A stretch of DNA of 64,000 nucleotides, from the NCBI GenBank assembly GCA_030762175.1, contig CM060843.1, positions 30,407,001-30,471,000 of the forward strand, read 5' to 3'. Made by a program: the position numbers and the translations under genes. Within the stretch, counting starts at the first letter, position 1; the number at the start of each line of letters is the position of its first letter. Below, one piece after another: positions 25,523-36,149 of this stretch. A model generated the notes under the pieces. The model was not told the DNA's origin. It made no database searches and saw only the letters and a program-made list of their open reading frames with translations. The DNA is from Metallyticus violacea. Taxonomy: Eukaryota; Arthropoda; Insecta; Mantodea; Metallyticidae.

Positions 25523-26646
25523 GCAGCCTCCATAATTATTTACATTGTTATTTAGTTCGAGCTACACATTCATATATATAGTTACTCAGAGAAGATGGAG
25601 AGAACTAATGAACTATATTTAGCGTAACAAATGAATAGAGTGTCGTTAGTAACAAATAGTCAGGGAACAGTTAGATTTGAAGCCGTTAAGAGGCGAGATA
25701 GGAAATAGTGCCAATTAGAGGAGAACGAAATACTACACGACAAGGGATAGAAAGGATTAGATTGCTGTCAGGCTATCAGGAAGATCGCCCGAGAAGAGTT
25801 TGAGATTAATAGTGACTTGTAATATCGAATAACAGCACAAATGTCTAACAAATCTCTATCAGAGTCAGTTGCGCTTTGACCGTGCAAAAGTGGACTAAAT
25901 AAATAGAACATTCCGACGCAACTTTGACCCGGAAGTGTAAAAAGACATTAAACAAAGATCAATAAATCATTTCAATTACCATCCTACGGTTTTTTGTGTG
26001 TTTCGCTAGATGCCTTTCCCTTTCCCATTGACACGAACGCGTTACGAAACTCCAAAAATATCCTGAGATCATCCTAAGCAAAATATTCGCGGCACAGACG
26101 ACGATTCGAGGACATCGGGAGAACAAGAGGCATACTTCAAATGTAATTAATACAACCTAATTGAACCAACAACCATTCATTTTCTCCCCTTTACCGTCAT
26201 TAATTAACAACAAATTGAAACCTACTTCTCCATCAAACTTTGTAATAACCGTCGCAATTTTCAGTACAGTTGTGTAGGGATGGATTCGTTTTATGAACAT
26301 TTTATTTATCACGTTCAAAAGAGATTTAACTTTTAGTGTACCTAAAAAATAAGCACTTGTAATATACATACATAATATATATACATAAATAGGCCACGTT
26401 TGATGACTGCTTATCCCTTATTTCATATATGCCGCCCCTCCATCCAAACATAACTAACTTAGAGACCTAGAAATGGCAGCTATAGTTTTTCATAAAGCCC
26501 GTATTCCTCCGGGCATCAATATATATATAAATAAATCGTATATATAACGTTTCCTTGATAACGTTTTCGACACTCGTGTACACTGAATCTCGAACAGATA
26601 TGGCAGCGTTATGCAGTGATGTTCTTTCATTAAGCTGGTAGATCTG
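25523..26646. other. Unassigned, moderately structured DNA
   Basis: Sequence rich in AGTCAC/AGTAAC motifs lies on both sides of the SINE at 25227 and runs to about 26000. It ends with AATAAA-type signals (25895, 25955). It could be the edge of a retroelement LTR or leader, but no matching second copy or primer site was found. Confidence 0.25.
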
Positions 26647-26647
26647 T

Positions 26648-27804
26648 TATAAGCTTTTTTGAAAAAAGTTCATGCCTTTCTAAATTGTTGTTTGTTGCAT
26701 ACAGCTATCTAAAGCAAGATATTTGTTTATATTTGTTAATATGGATAAAATACTTGTAAAAATACGTTTGAAAACGAATGTAATTCATGCGAAGCTCATT
26801 AAAGTGTATGGTGGAGTTTCGCCTTCATTTTCGACGGTGAATAAAAGGGCCGTGGAGTGTAAACGTGGGCGCACCAGCCCAGAAGATGATCCACGCGAAG
26901 AATGCCCTAAAATGTGCTACAACACAGGAAATGATTACAAAAGTGAACGATATGGTGCTGGACGGTCGGCGAGTCAAGATGCGTGAAATTGCTGAAGCTA
27001 TAGCATATCTAAAGAGTGCGTGGATCATATCTTGCACAAGATTTGGGGATGAGAAAGCTATGCGCAAGATGAGTGCCGCATTTGCTCACAGCAAATCAAA
27101 TGAGAATGCGCGTGAGAACCTCTGAGAGTGTTTAGAGAAAGTGAAGAGGAAGAAAACTGACTTTATTCTCGGATTCGTTACAATGGCTAAAACTTTAATT
27201 TATCATCATGCATGCACCACAATCCAAACAGTAGTCCAAACAGTGGATAGAAGCCGGTTGTCCAGCACCAAAGAAGGTAAAGTCAGTTCCATGTTCCATG
27301 GCATCGGTGTTTTTTCTGATTGATTATCTTGAAAAGGGTCAAACAATAGCTAGAGAGTATTACTCTGATCTTCTAACCAGGCTAAATTTCAACATTCGAG
27401 AGGAAAATGGTTTGCAGAGGAAAAAAGTATCTTTCTCCAGGACAACGCACCTGCTCACAAAAGTGTTCTAGCAATTTTAAAACTGAACATTTACACTCGA
27501 ATTCTTGGAACATCCGCCCTACTCCACGAATTTGGCTCCCTCCCACTTCCTTCTCTTCCCGAAGTTCAAGGATTTTCTCTCAGGACAGCATTTTTCTTCG
27601 AACCAGGGAGGTGATTGCGCTTGTACATACCTATTTTGCAAAGCTTCCAGTAAGCCTCTACAAGGATAGGATAATGATGGTAGATTATTGCTGGAATTAG
27701 TGTATTGCTTTTGAAGGAGATTAAGTTGAAAAATGAAAATATCCCTAAAACAATAATTTCGCTTTTTCGTTGTTAGGCCAAGAACTTTTCATACGGCCCT
27801 TATA
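26648..27804 (+). mobile_element. Mariner element with eroded inverted ends
   Basis: The left end (TTATAAG..TTGAAAAAAGTTC from 26647) and the reverse complement of the right end (TTATAAGGGCCGTATGAAAAG, then TTC) align. The whole is about 1.16 kb with a decayed transposase between. TA lies at both tips. TIRs this diverged indicate an old insertion. Confidence 0.75.
26741..27735 (+). pseudogene. Mariner transposase relic (26648 element)
   Basis: Mariner transposases excise and insert their element at TA, using three aspartates (DD34D). The ATG at 26741 starts a coding trace with SPSFSTVNK and RGRTSPEDDPRE, typical of the mariner N-terminal helix-turn-helix and linker. It continues with KVNDMVLDGRRVKMREIAEA in a shifted frame. 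The first catalytic Asp has become Ala (GCT, 27186-27188, in VTM-A-K-T). The second is kept in LQDNAPAHKS (27441-27443). The third is His (CAC, 27544-27546, in LAPSHFLLFPK). At least three frameshifts are present. The C-terminal FAKLPVS-YKDR block is still clear. Confidence 0.85.
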
Positions 27805-29636
27805 GTTTCCAAGACCAAGATGTTTGCAAGACATAATAAGAGCCGGAAATAAAATAAAAGGATTTATAAAAGACACAATTTTTACTCTTCCCCACTTAAC
27901 GAAAGAAATGTAATTCAATCTAACTCAAAATAATTTAGTTACGTATGACAAGGGAATTCTGAGTTTGTTTTTGCAGACATGCAATTAAATTTGACAATTT
28001 TAAACAACAACTTTTTTAATATTTTCCGGAAGCAACTAAAAACTATTACGGCAATTACATAAGGATATAAAATCGCTTTTCAATAGCTATATTCAATTGG
28101 CTGAAATTCGAGCAAGTACGAACACAAAACTCTTTGAAACATTTAATTGTGGAATGTCTTTTTCCCCATATAGTAGCCCAATTTCGTAACGCGAGAATAA
28201 ACCGAGAATTTAAAAGATGTTACGATATTTATACCATTTACAGCCTTTTATTTATGCGGAAAAAATGTCCCATCTAAGACTACCATTAAAACAAAAGCGA
28301 GAAATTCCCTTGAACTTCAAAAGGATTTAAGTTTGCGTGTACTATGTCATTGTTGCATGAAAGTGTACACGTTAATCGTTTTTCTTTGTCTTTCTCTTTC
28401 CTTTGGTACCGTCATGTGGTCAAGATCGCGTCATGTTTCAAGTGTATGCTCATTGAGCAATGCATGTCATAAGGGTCCATGAACTAGTAGACTTTTCCTT
28501 AAGAGCTTGGTGATTCGCCCCTGAGCCTTTGTAGTGAGTGGTCGTAGCTAAGAAGTTCTGGGGAGGGGGGTAATTCCGACTTTTAACTATAAATCAATAA
28601 AAGATTCTCGTTTGTCTTACTGTGGCCACGCTTTGTTGCTAATTTGGTGTTAGGTTTGTTTTAAGATAGGGGTAATGGTTTAAATTTAAAATTTAAAGTG
28701 GTCAAATAAGTTTTTCCTTGAGAAACTTTGCAATTTGCCTTTATTGCAGTCACTAGGCGTCTCTGTTTTCAAGAAACTTGTGTCAGATAACTAGTAGTAT
28801 TTTTGGGGAGTTATCTTGGTTTCTTGTTAATTGTACTGTAAAATATGTATGTAAATTTTGGCAGCCCAATTTGGCATGTTTCCTTGTATCTCATTTCATA
28901 TAAGTGTTTAGTCCGATGAACCTCACGTTTTACAGAAATATTTACAATTTTATTACGAAGAATTATAATATACCAATATTCAATTACTTGATGGTTTTAT
29001 AAATATTTATAAGTCAATTTCTCTAAGGTGAGGTTTTCACCTTTAACGCATTTAAATTTAGACAGCCACGTGGTATTATTAATTGTGTCATTTTAATAAG
29101 TAGTCATTTGCAATAAAAGAGATGTGAAACATATTTTATATTGTTCTTAAACGTTGTTAAATGTCCTTATTTAATATTTGAACGAACCACACACACACTT
29201 CCACCGTTCCTTTGAGGCCTTAACATTCTTTTTTTTAGCACATCATTCACATGCAGTGCACTTGACAGCCACTACTTAAGATAAATAGCTGGCGAAGCGT
29301 TGCAGAAATTATAGCCTGAGTGTTGTAACAAATTATTAAATCTATTATAGTGTCCTTTAAATACAACAGTACTAAATACAGAACACAGGTTTGAAATACT
29401 AATTTCTGAAAAACAGAAATACATTTAACTCATTAATTTTGTTAATTCATAAATGCTGAAATATATGTACATACTGGGTTGTTTATATTTTTGTATCTTA
29501 ATAAGGCGATTTTATTTTGCTTTGTAAATCCATTTGAGACGCTCCAGTGCTTTACACGATCCAGTAGTGGGCTGTAACCCACACTTTGGGCAACGTTGTC
29601 ATAGAGAAGCTGTACTGCATAACATATTTATTATCT
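27805..29636. other. Nothing recognised
   Basis: AT-rich with no long frames. A GC-richer CCAGTAGTGGGCTGTAACCC stretch near 29561 vaguely recalls a hAT terminus, but no partner end was found. Confidence 0.4.
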
Positions 29637-29750
29637 GGTTCCTTCCTTAAAAACCCTTTCCCAGTTTATCATTTCATCTCATGTATCATCCCGCCTGTAG
29701 TGCCTCAGTAGTGAAAACGGGCGTTAAACACCATTCAAAAAAAAAAAACC
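29637..29750 (+). mobile_element. SINE family B, 3' fragment with poly(A)
   Basis: CCTTCCTTAAAAACCCTTTC, a CATTTCATCTCATGTATCAT block, GTGCCTCAGTAGTGAAAACG, GCGTTAAACACC and a 12-base A tail. This is the 3' third of family B in plus orientation, so the insertion is 5'-truncated. Confidence 0.85.
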
Positions 29751-31577
29751 CTAGAACGTGTATACAATCTTAACTTATAGATGGTGGTAGTGTATCTAGT
29801 AGTTTAGAAACATAATTATTTATGTGCTTCCAGTGTTTTTTTTTCTAAATACTCGTTGTAAAATGTTGGCTGTAACAAAAAGTGCAAACATTATAATACA
29901 ACGTATTATTATCGTCTTCCTTACAGTTCCATTCCAGGCTTTGTTCTGTTCGCCTGTTATGAATAAAATGTGTTAATAGTAACTATTTACTATAAGTAAT
30001 GCTCAGAACGCAAAAGTTCTAAGTAAATTATTTTACTCCCTTTACTGCAATTTTTGCAGTCGTCTAATCTAAAAGTGCACAGGAAGGAGTTTTGAAAGTT
30101 ATCCCATTGCATTTCATCTTCAATTTGTATTGCAGTTTTAACACTTCAGGAAAAACCCTTTATCACTCTATGGATTTTAAGACTCTTCCAGGCAACGTAA
30201 TCATATACATGGAAGAATATCTCAGACTTAGAAGGCTGTTTTTAACATATTTACTAAAATTCCAACGTGTTAAATCGAAAACAAAAATTTTACGAAACTA
30301 AATAACTGAAACGTTTACGTCTAATGCTTGACTCGAAATGTGTAGGTATTCATTATTGCAGAGTATATTAATATTATTGCATGATAATGGAAATGAAGTT
30401 ATCTTGCAAATTATCGTTTTACTGGAGCCATTCGTCTATTGTATATAGAGCATATCATTTACTATTTTTAAGTATGTTCAATTCGAAGTAAAAAGATCAA
30501 TAATTCATATTAAGCTTCAGAGTTCTGGATTACGCCATTGTACATACAATTCGATTTGCTAGCCAATAGTATGCATGTGTGCTCGAGGTCGATAGGATGT
30601 AATGAATGCTACGTGCCTATTGGAAGGTCATGGGGGTGTTACATTCACTCTCGACTTCTTTACACTTTTCAAACGAAATTCATTGTTATTTGACACGAAC
30701 CTACCGAAAGCAGTATTAGCCATGTTGATATCCGAGATATGACGTTATCTCTTGTATATAGCTCCTAATTCACTATGTGAAAGGAAATAGCGTAACACAC
30801 ACCAGCTTTTATACAATAAAAGATGACGCATGATGTACCCACCTAGTGTAATGACGCCACAACGTTTCCGGTTGTGTATTGATAAACTGCTGCATCTAAC
30901 AATAACACGGTCTCTTCTGTTTGTCGGTAGGTTTCAATTTTTGCACAACAGTAATATTATGCCCACGTTTTACTTTTTATTTGTTTATTTTAGACATTTC
31001 ATTATAAATATCCCATCTACCGCCACAGATTACACAAAAACTTTATTGGTGAGGTGTACAGTCTTTTTCCTCTTCTTGTGTCGTTCCTTCAGATTTCCTC
31101 TATTGTGAGCTGTTGATTCCAATTTCTCCGCATATACTCCGATTTTACTTCCGGTAAACTGCGCAATTAATTGTCTTTGTGTTCCTTTATCGACGTAGTT
31201 TCTGAGAAGGGGCAGATAATAAGTACACGCTGTTTCATTTATTTGTTGCACTTAACACAAAGGTAGTGTTAATGATCCTATAACAGCAGCACAGTCAGAT
31301 GTGACACACAGCGTTCGCGGGTCAAATAGTAGAGCCGTCACTTTTATCCTTCCGAACTTGTGCTTCTCATGCACAAAGGTGTTTTGGGTTCAAATTTAAT
31401 GGAAGTATCTCCATTAAGTTAAAAATATAAAGCCAAATTTAAAAGTGACAGAGAGTGTAACACCCGATGCAATGCGAGCAGGGAAATATACCAAGCTGGT
31501 TGTCGAGTTCGAGCCCCGATAAGCAGATTCAAACGCGAAATGCAATTTCTTCACATTATATGCTTTTCCTTTGCCAG
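29751..31577. other. Nothing recognised upstream of the candidate exon
   Basis: AT-rich, with short frames only. If the exon at 31578 is real this would be intron. No matching upstream exon was identified. Confidence 0.35.
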
Positions 31578-31744
31578 AGGAGTACAGGCTGACGCTCCCC
31601 ACCTTACAGCGTCTAGAGCATCCACATCCCCCTGAAATGAACATCCAAGTCCTTGGAGTTGCCGAAGCCGGGAACTGGCCTCTGAAGAAGTTTAAGAATT
31701 CCTTTTACACCTGTATCATTCAAAAAGGTACAATAAAGAAGAAA
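31578..31744 (+). CDS. Candidate internal exon of an unrecognised host gene
   Basis: A pyrimidine-rich tract (TATATGCTTTTCCTTTGCCAG) ends in AG at 31576-31577. The frame stays open for 55 codons and reads EEYRLTLPTLQRLEHPHPPE, MNIQVLGVAEAGNWPLKKFK and NSFYTCIIQK-GTIKKK. A good donor, AAA|GTAAGT, follows at 31745; a weaker one (AAG|GTACAA) is at 31728. Base composition is less AT-rich than the surroundings, and residue use is protein-like with single Trp and Cys. I do not recognise the protein. A chance frame or an unknown transposon fragment is possible, and a mariner starts 120 bp downstream. Confidence 0.4.
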
Positions 31745-31904
31745 GTAAGTAATTTATTATTTCCTATACATAGATATCATTACCACTCCTTAATATTTCT
31801 CATAGTACCTTTCAACGAACCTGTGGCATATTTGATCTCGCGAGGCCTACTTTTCCACTAACTACGAGGGTAGGTCTATAAGTTTTCGGCCTAATCATTT
31901 TCTA

Positions 31905-32955
31905 GATTTGATAAAGACACTTTCAATATAGTTACCCTTTATTTCAATACACTTCTCACATCTTTGAATTAACATTTCAATCCCCCCCCCCCCAAATAGT
32001 CAGAAGTCTTGTCTGCAAAATGGACATAATCAGCATCCATCACTTCTTCGTCACACTTAAATTTCATTCCTCGAAGTCCTTCTTGAGTTTTGAGAAGAGG
32101 AAATAGTCAATGGGAGCTAGATCTGGCTGCAGGGTGGATGGTCAATCTTCTTGAAGCCACATTTCTTTACAGCATCCTTTGCAACAAGAGCTGTGTGCAC
32201 AGGCACGTTGTCGTGAAGAAGGCGCACACCACCACTCAGCTTTCCTCGCCTTTTCTATTTGATGGTAACACGTAGTCTGTGCAGTAGGCCAGCATAGTAC
32301 TCCTCATTTACTGTGGTGTTACTCTCCTTGAATGTTCCTTCACAATCCCAAAAGATTGTGGCCATGATTTTCTTGGTTGACTGAGTGACCTTGACCTTGG
32401 TGGTACTTCGGCAGGTTTACTCCACTACATTGATTCTCTTTTGGACAAGGGATCCTAATAGAGGACCATAGTTTCATCTTCTGTAACAATGGTTTGCAGA
32501 ACTCTCTCTCGTTGCCACGGCAGAGCTCCAAAAATGCCTTACGACAGATGACTCTTACTGCTTTTGGAATGCGGAAAGAAGTCTAGGCACCCATCTTGCA
32601 CTAACCTTATTCATGTTTAAATGTTCATGAATAATTGGAAGGACTGTTGTTTTAGAAAGGCCCGACCTTGCTGCTATTTCTGTAACTTTGAGCCGCCGGT
32701 CTTCCATAATTTCTCTTTTCACAAGAGCGATGTTTTCTAGGTGAGCACCTCCAAGGGCCGACCTGCATGCAGCTCTTCGTCTTCAATGCTTTCTCGACCC
32801 ATTCGAAAAAGTTTGGCTCAATCTTTTACGGTAGAATTTGAGGGTATGCTTCCCTATATGCACCGTCCAATCACTGTTTAATTTCTTTTGGAGTAATTCC
32901 TTCTTTTGTGAAGAACTTAATAACAGGTGGGAAACTCCATTTTGAACATGCCATT
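31905..32955 (-). pseudogene. Mariner transposase relic (31863 element)
   Basis: Read on the minus strand, the start near 32955 gives MFKMEFPPVIKFFTKEGITP, the mariner N-terminus. A shifted frame then gives EIMEDRRLKVTEIAARSGLS and SARWVPRLLS, the second helix-turn-helix and WVPRLL linker. All three catalytic aspartates are still visible in their contexts: TEDET, LLHDNVPVHT and LAPIDYFLF (34 residues between the last two). Several stops and frameshifts break it, and a run of 12 C/G at 31983-31994 sits in the C-terminal part. It is inactive as read, but the least damaged at the active site. Confidence 0.85.
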
Positions 32956-33030
32956 ATCTGCTACACATAACCTTCTTTATGAAACTTTATCTGAACAACT
33001 GAACACAGCGGAGCGGAAATGGCAGCTGTA

Positions 33031-33118
33031 ATTTATTTTTTATTTTTTTATTTATTTATTTTTTTTTTTTTTTTGGAGCAGTGTTTAACGCCCGTTTTTA
33101 CTACTGAGGTACCACAGG
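33031..33118 (-). mobile_element. SINE family B 3' fragment inserted in the mariner
   Basis: An A/T-rich run with 16 T is followed by GGAGCAGTGTTTAACGCCCG and CTACTGAGGTACCACAG, the family B tail on the minus strand. The flanks CAGCTGTAATTTATT and CAGCTGCAATTATTT look like an imperfect target duplication. It lies between the transposase start and the right mariner end, so it arrived later. Confidence 0.8.
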
Positions 33119-33607
33119 TGGTGAAATTACAGCTGCAATTATTTACTTAACAGATAAGGTATGACACCAGATAAGGGTTTTTTGAAGACGATACCCCTTA
33201 TCGGTGAGGTCGGAAACTTATGGACCTACCCTCGTATATGATATCCCACCAAATGCCCCAGGGTTTCGGCAGTTTTAAGTATTGATGGAGCACTGGAGAG
33301 CAGTCGTGATAATTGGCCGCCGCGGGATTAGACATTGCAGAAGCTCAGTTAACTTCATCAGCATTAAAACGGGGAATATCATTTTAAAGCAAAAATTCGC
33401 TACCAATGTTTTAAAAAGTTTTATAAAATGCCATAACCACTTCTAAAAATCGTTTATAGTGATAAAATATTATATTGTGTAATTTTAATCTAAATGTAAT
33501 ATTTGGTTTGTATCTTGTATAGCTGAAAAAAAAGTTCATACATGGACAGGATCGATAAGAATGCCCAACTTGCAATATGGAAGAACGACTCAACCTTTAG
33601 ATAGAGA

Positions 33608-33830
33608 GCGGCGCCGTGGCCGATGATTAGACGGCTCGCCTCCCATCGTAAATGAGATTTGTGGCGGACGAAACGGCGCCTGGGCAGATTTTCTCCGGAC
33701 ACTCTGGCTTCCCCTGCTGTTGCTCCATCATTTTTCAGCATAATATAGTACGTCAATTCTCGGTGAGTGCTACTGCCTTCTGCAGCCTTGTGCATAATTC
33801 CATTATCAGGCGGCAAGTGAATTGCATCAA
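33608..33830 (+). mobile_element. Possible tRNA-derived SINE (family E)
   Basis: GCGCCGTGGCCGATGATTAG, then ACGGCTCGCC, looks like a tRNA 5' half with an A box. A GC-rich body of about 200 bp follows, ending near GCATCAAT. The B box is not clear, no poly(A) tail is seen, and it abuts a separate repeat at 33832. Only one copy is in the window, so the call is tentative. Confidence 0.3.
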
Positions 33831-33831
33831 T

Positions 33832-34303
33832 AGAAAGCTATTTTTGGCTTACGTCCGCAGTTGAATGCACGTCGCGGAGACAAAATCGTGCCAGTCGCCG
33901 ACTATTTCATAACAAATTCCCTCTCCACAATATTCATCAATAATATCATGCACATAGTATTAGTTGCATTTCATTGTGAATACTAACCTTTGACAGAAGT
34001 TTTTCGAAATGGAGTATGTCTGCAGTCACGCGTTTCTGACATCTGTAAATGAAGTTTGCATTCACTCATTGCCATCTCTGCTTCTGTAATTCTTCTATCC
34101 TCTAACTTGAGATTTTCATAGAGTTTCTCTTCAGTATATAGTTATTCCTGTAGACTTTATTTTACTACTTTTTTGTTCTAGTGGTTATATTTCAATACAA
34201 TAATCTACAATGAAATTTTCTTCACTAACACAATGTAATTAATAACACTGATGCAATGTCAGCATTTAATGACATATTGACTTACAATTATACCAAGCTT
34301 TAA
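33832..34303. repeat. 472-bp dispersed repeat, copy 1
   Basis: This matches 35677-36149 at about 98% by eye (roughly ten substitutions, one indel), starting AGAAAGCTATTTTTGGCTTA and ending ACCAAGCTTTAA. It has no long frame, no TG..CA ends and no clear inverted ends beyond AAAGCT/AGCTTT. The element type is unknown. See the paired finding. Confidence 0.95.
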
Positions 34304-35676
34304 TAAAAGAAGTTCTAATGTACCTCGGGTCATTCAGAGGCCCGAAGTCGCCTTTTGTGCCTTATGGCCACGGTAGGAGGAAGATGAAAGGAGAAGGTTC
34401 AAATTACACAGTTTGCTTTGTTGAACGCCTAAAAGTGTTTATTTATTCACACGACACTTTGTTGTCGACCACCTGGTTCATTACTTCTTTGACATTAACG
34501 TCACAAGCTACATGGTGTGTCTCTTGTCTTTCATTTTCCTACTGTATCTGGGATTGCATCCTGGTAATTACTGTACTGTACTGATCGGAGATGCCTTCTG
34601 GAGAATGCACTCTACTTTCTGGAACTGCGGTCTGGTGAAGCGTCTGCTGTCTCTGGTAACGGAACGTTGGTAATCAACAACGTGCTTTTGCTAAATCGTT
34701 TCCCCTTATATACTAAATTCAAAAATGTCCCCACGTGGTACCAAGAGCTCAGGGGTTCACAGCATAGCGCCCACGGAACCTGAGCCTTCAAAATAATCAA
34801 ATATTACTGGTGAACTCTCGTGCTTCCAAACGCGCTCACTTTAAATTCATTAAATCTTGACTCCTCATTGACGAGCTCATGATCATTCGATGTAATGACT
34901 TCATCACCAGCACCTATTCCCCCTTCTAACTTTAACGAATATCAGAGCATCTCCAGAGACTATGATACAAAGAAACTATTGTTCGGATACCTGCATACAC
35001 TTAGATTTTGTCACAATAGAAAGATCCATTGCTCTAGTCATTATCAGTAAAAGAGGGCACAAAAGATTACAAAAGGCAACCTTTTCCCCATCGTCAAAGA
35101 GTTTACACCCAGGTAGCCATGAATACATTTTCGTAATATATGAAATGTTCCTGCTTGTTACTACAAGCTATGTAATATTCAATAATTATAACTCTTTAAA
35201 TTATTTAAATGCATTCACTCTTGGGCATACGTGAGTGTGAGGACCTATCACACACCATACTACTTTAAAATTGTATTTAATACTACTGTAAGCAGTGCAT
35301 ACAATATATAAATGTACCTTATATGTCAAAGTTTAGATTGTTCCAATAATCTATATTAAAAATGTTGCTAAGGCTTGCTAAAAGTACACGCCACGATAAG
35401 ATACTTGTGAATAATTAGCTGGTATGCGACTGGAATGCAAACATAATCAAGAATGAGCAGTTCAGTAAACGAAGAAAGGGAATGCAAGTTATAGAGCTTT
35501 ACTAAATTCGGTGTTCCATTAATTTAACTTAATCTGAGATAAGTTAAAAACATATTGTTCGTTTAGCTTATTTTGCTGCCAAATAAGCGAATCAATTACG
35601 ATTGATGTTACAATAAACAATTCACTTTAAGTGTTATAATTTCTCTATGTCAAATGTAGTCTTAAATCAATGGCAC
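34304..35676. other. Spacer between the two 472-bp copies
   Basis: Contains an 88-codon plus frame at 34318-34584 and a 90-codon frame at 34962-35234, neither recognised. Composition is less AT-rich around 34500-34800. No retroviral-type motif or zinc knuckle was seen. Confidence 0.35.
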
Positions 35677-36149
35677 AGAAAGCTATTTTTGGCTTACGTC
35701 CGCAGCTGAATGCACGTCGCGGAGACAAAATCGCGCCAGTCGCCGACTATTTCATAACAAATTCCCTCTCCACAATATTCATCAATAATATCATGCACAT
35801 AGTATTAGTTGCATTTCATTGTGAATACTAACCTTTGACAGAAGTTTTTCGAAATGGAGTATGTCTGCAGTCACGCGTTTCTGACATCTGTAAATGAAGT
35901 TTTCATTCACTCATAGGCATCTCTGCTTCTGTAATTCTTCTATCCTCTAACTTGAGATTTTCTTAGAGTTTCTCTTCAGTATATAGCTATTCCTGTAGAC
36001 TTTATTTTACTACTTTTTTGTTCTAGTGGTTATATTTCAATACAATAATCTACAATGGAATTTTCTTCACTAACACAATGTAATTAATAACACTGGTGCA
36101 ATGTCAGCATTTAATGGCATATTGACTTACAATTATACCAAGCTTTTAA
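35677..36149. repeat. 472-bp dispersed repeat, copy 2
   Basis: Same orientation as copy 1 and offset by 1845-1846 bp. The match also includes ATCAAT just upstream, with a 5-base gap. Differences are mostly transitions (for example CAGTTG/CAGCTG and AATGAAAT/AATGGAAT). Confidence 0.95.

Larger units (their letters stand above)
31863..33236 (-). mobile_element. Mariner element, both inverted ends present, SINE fragment inside
   Basis: Left end TACGAGGGTAGGTCTATAAG and right end (reverse complement) TACGAGGGTAGGTCCATAAG differ at one base, and the match continues as TTTTCGGCCT versus TTTCCGACCT. TA tips fit a mariner target. Total length is about 1.37 kb, of which about 90 bp is a later SINE fragment at 33031-33118, leaving the usual 1.3 kb. 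These are the best-matched long ends of any element here. Confidence 0.9.

Noticed and set aside
29551..29600. hAT end at CCAGTAGTGGGCTGTAACCC
   Set aside because: No matching opposite end or 8-bp duplication could be found.
33832..36149. Complete LTR retrotransposon bounded by the 472-bp repeats
   Set aside because: No TG..CA ends, no target duplication around the pair, no primer site and no gag/pol trace in the spacer; kept only as a repeat of unknown type.
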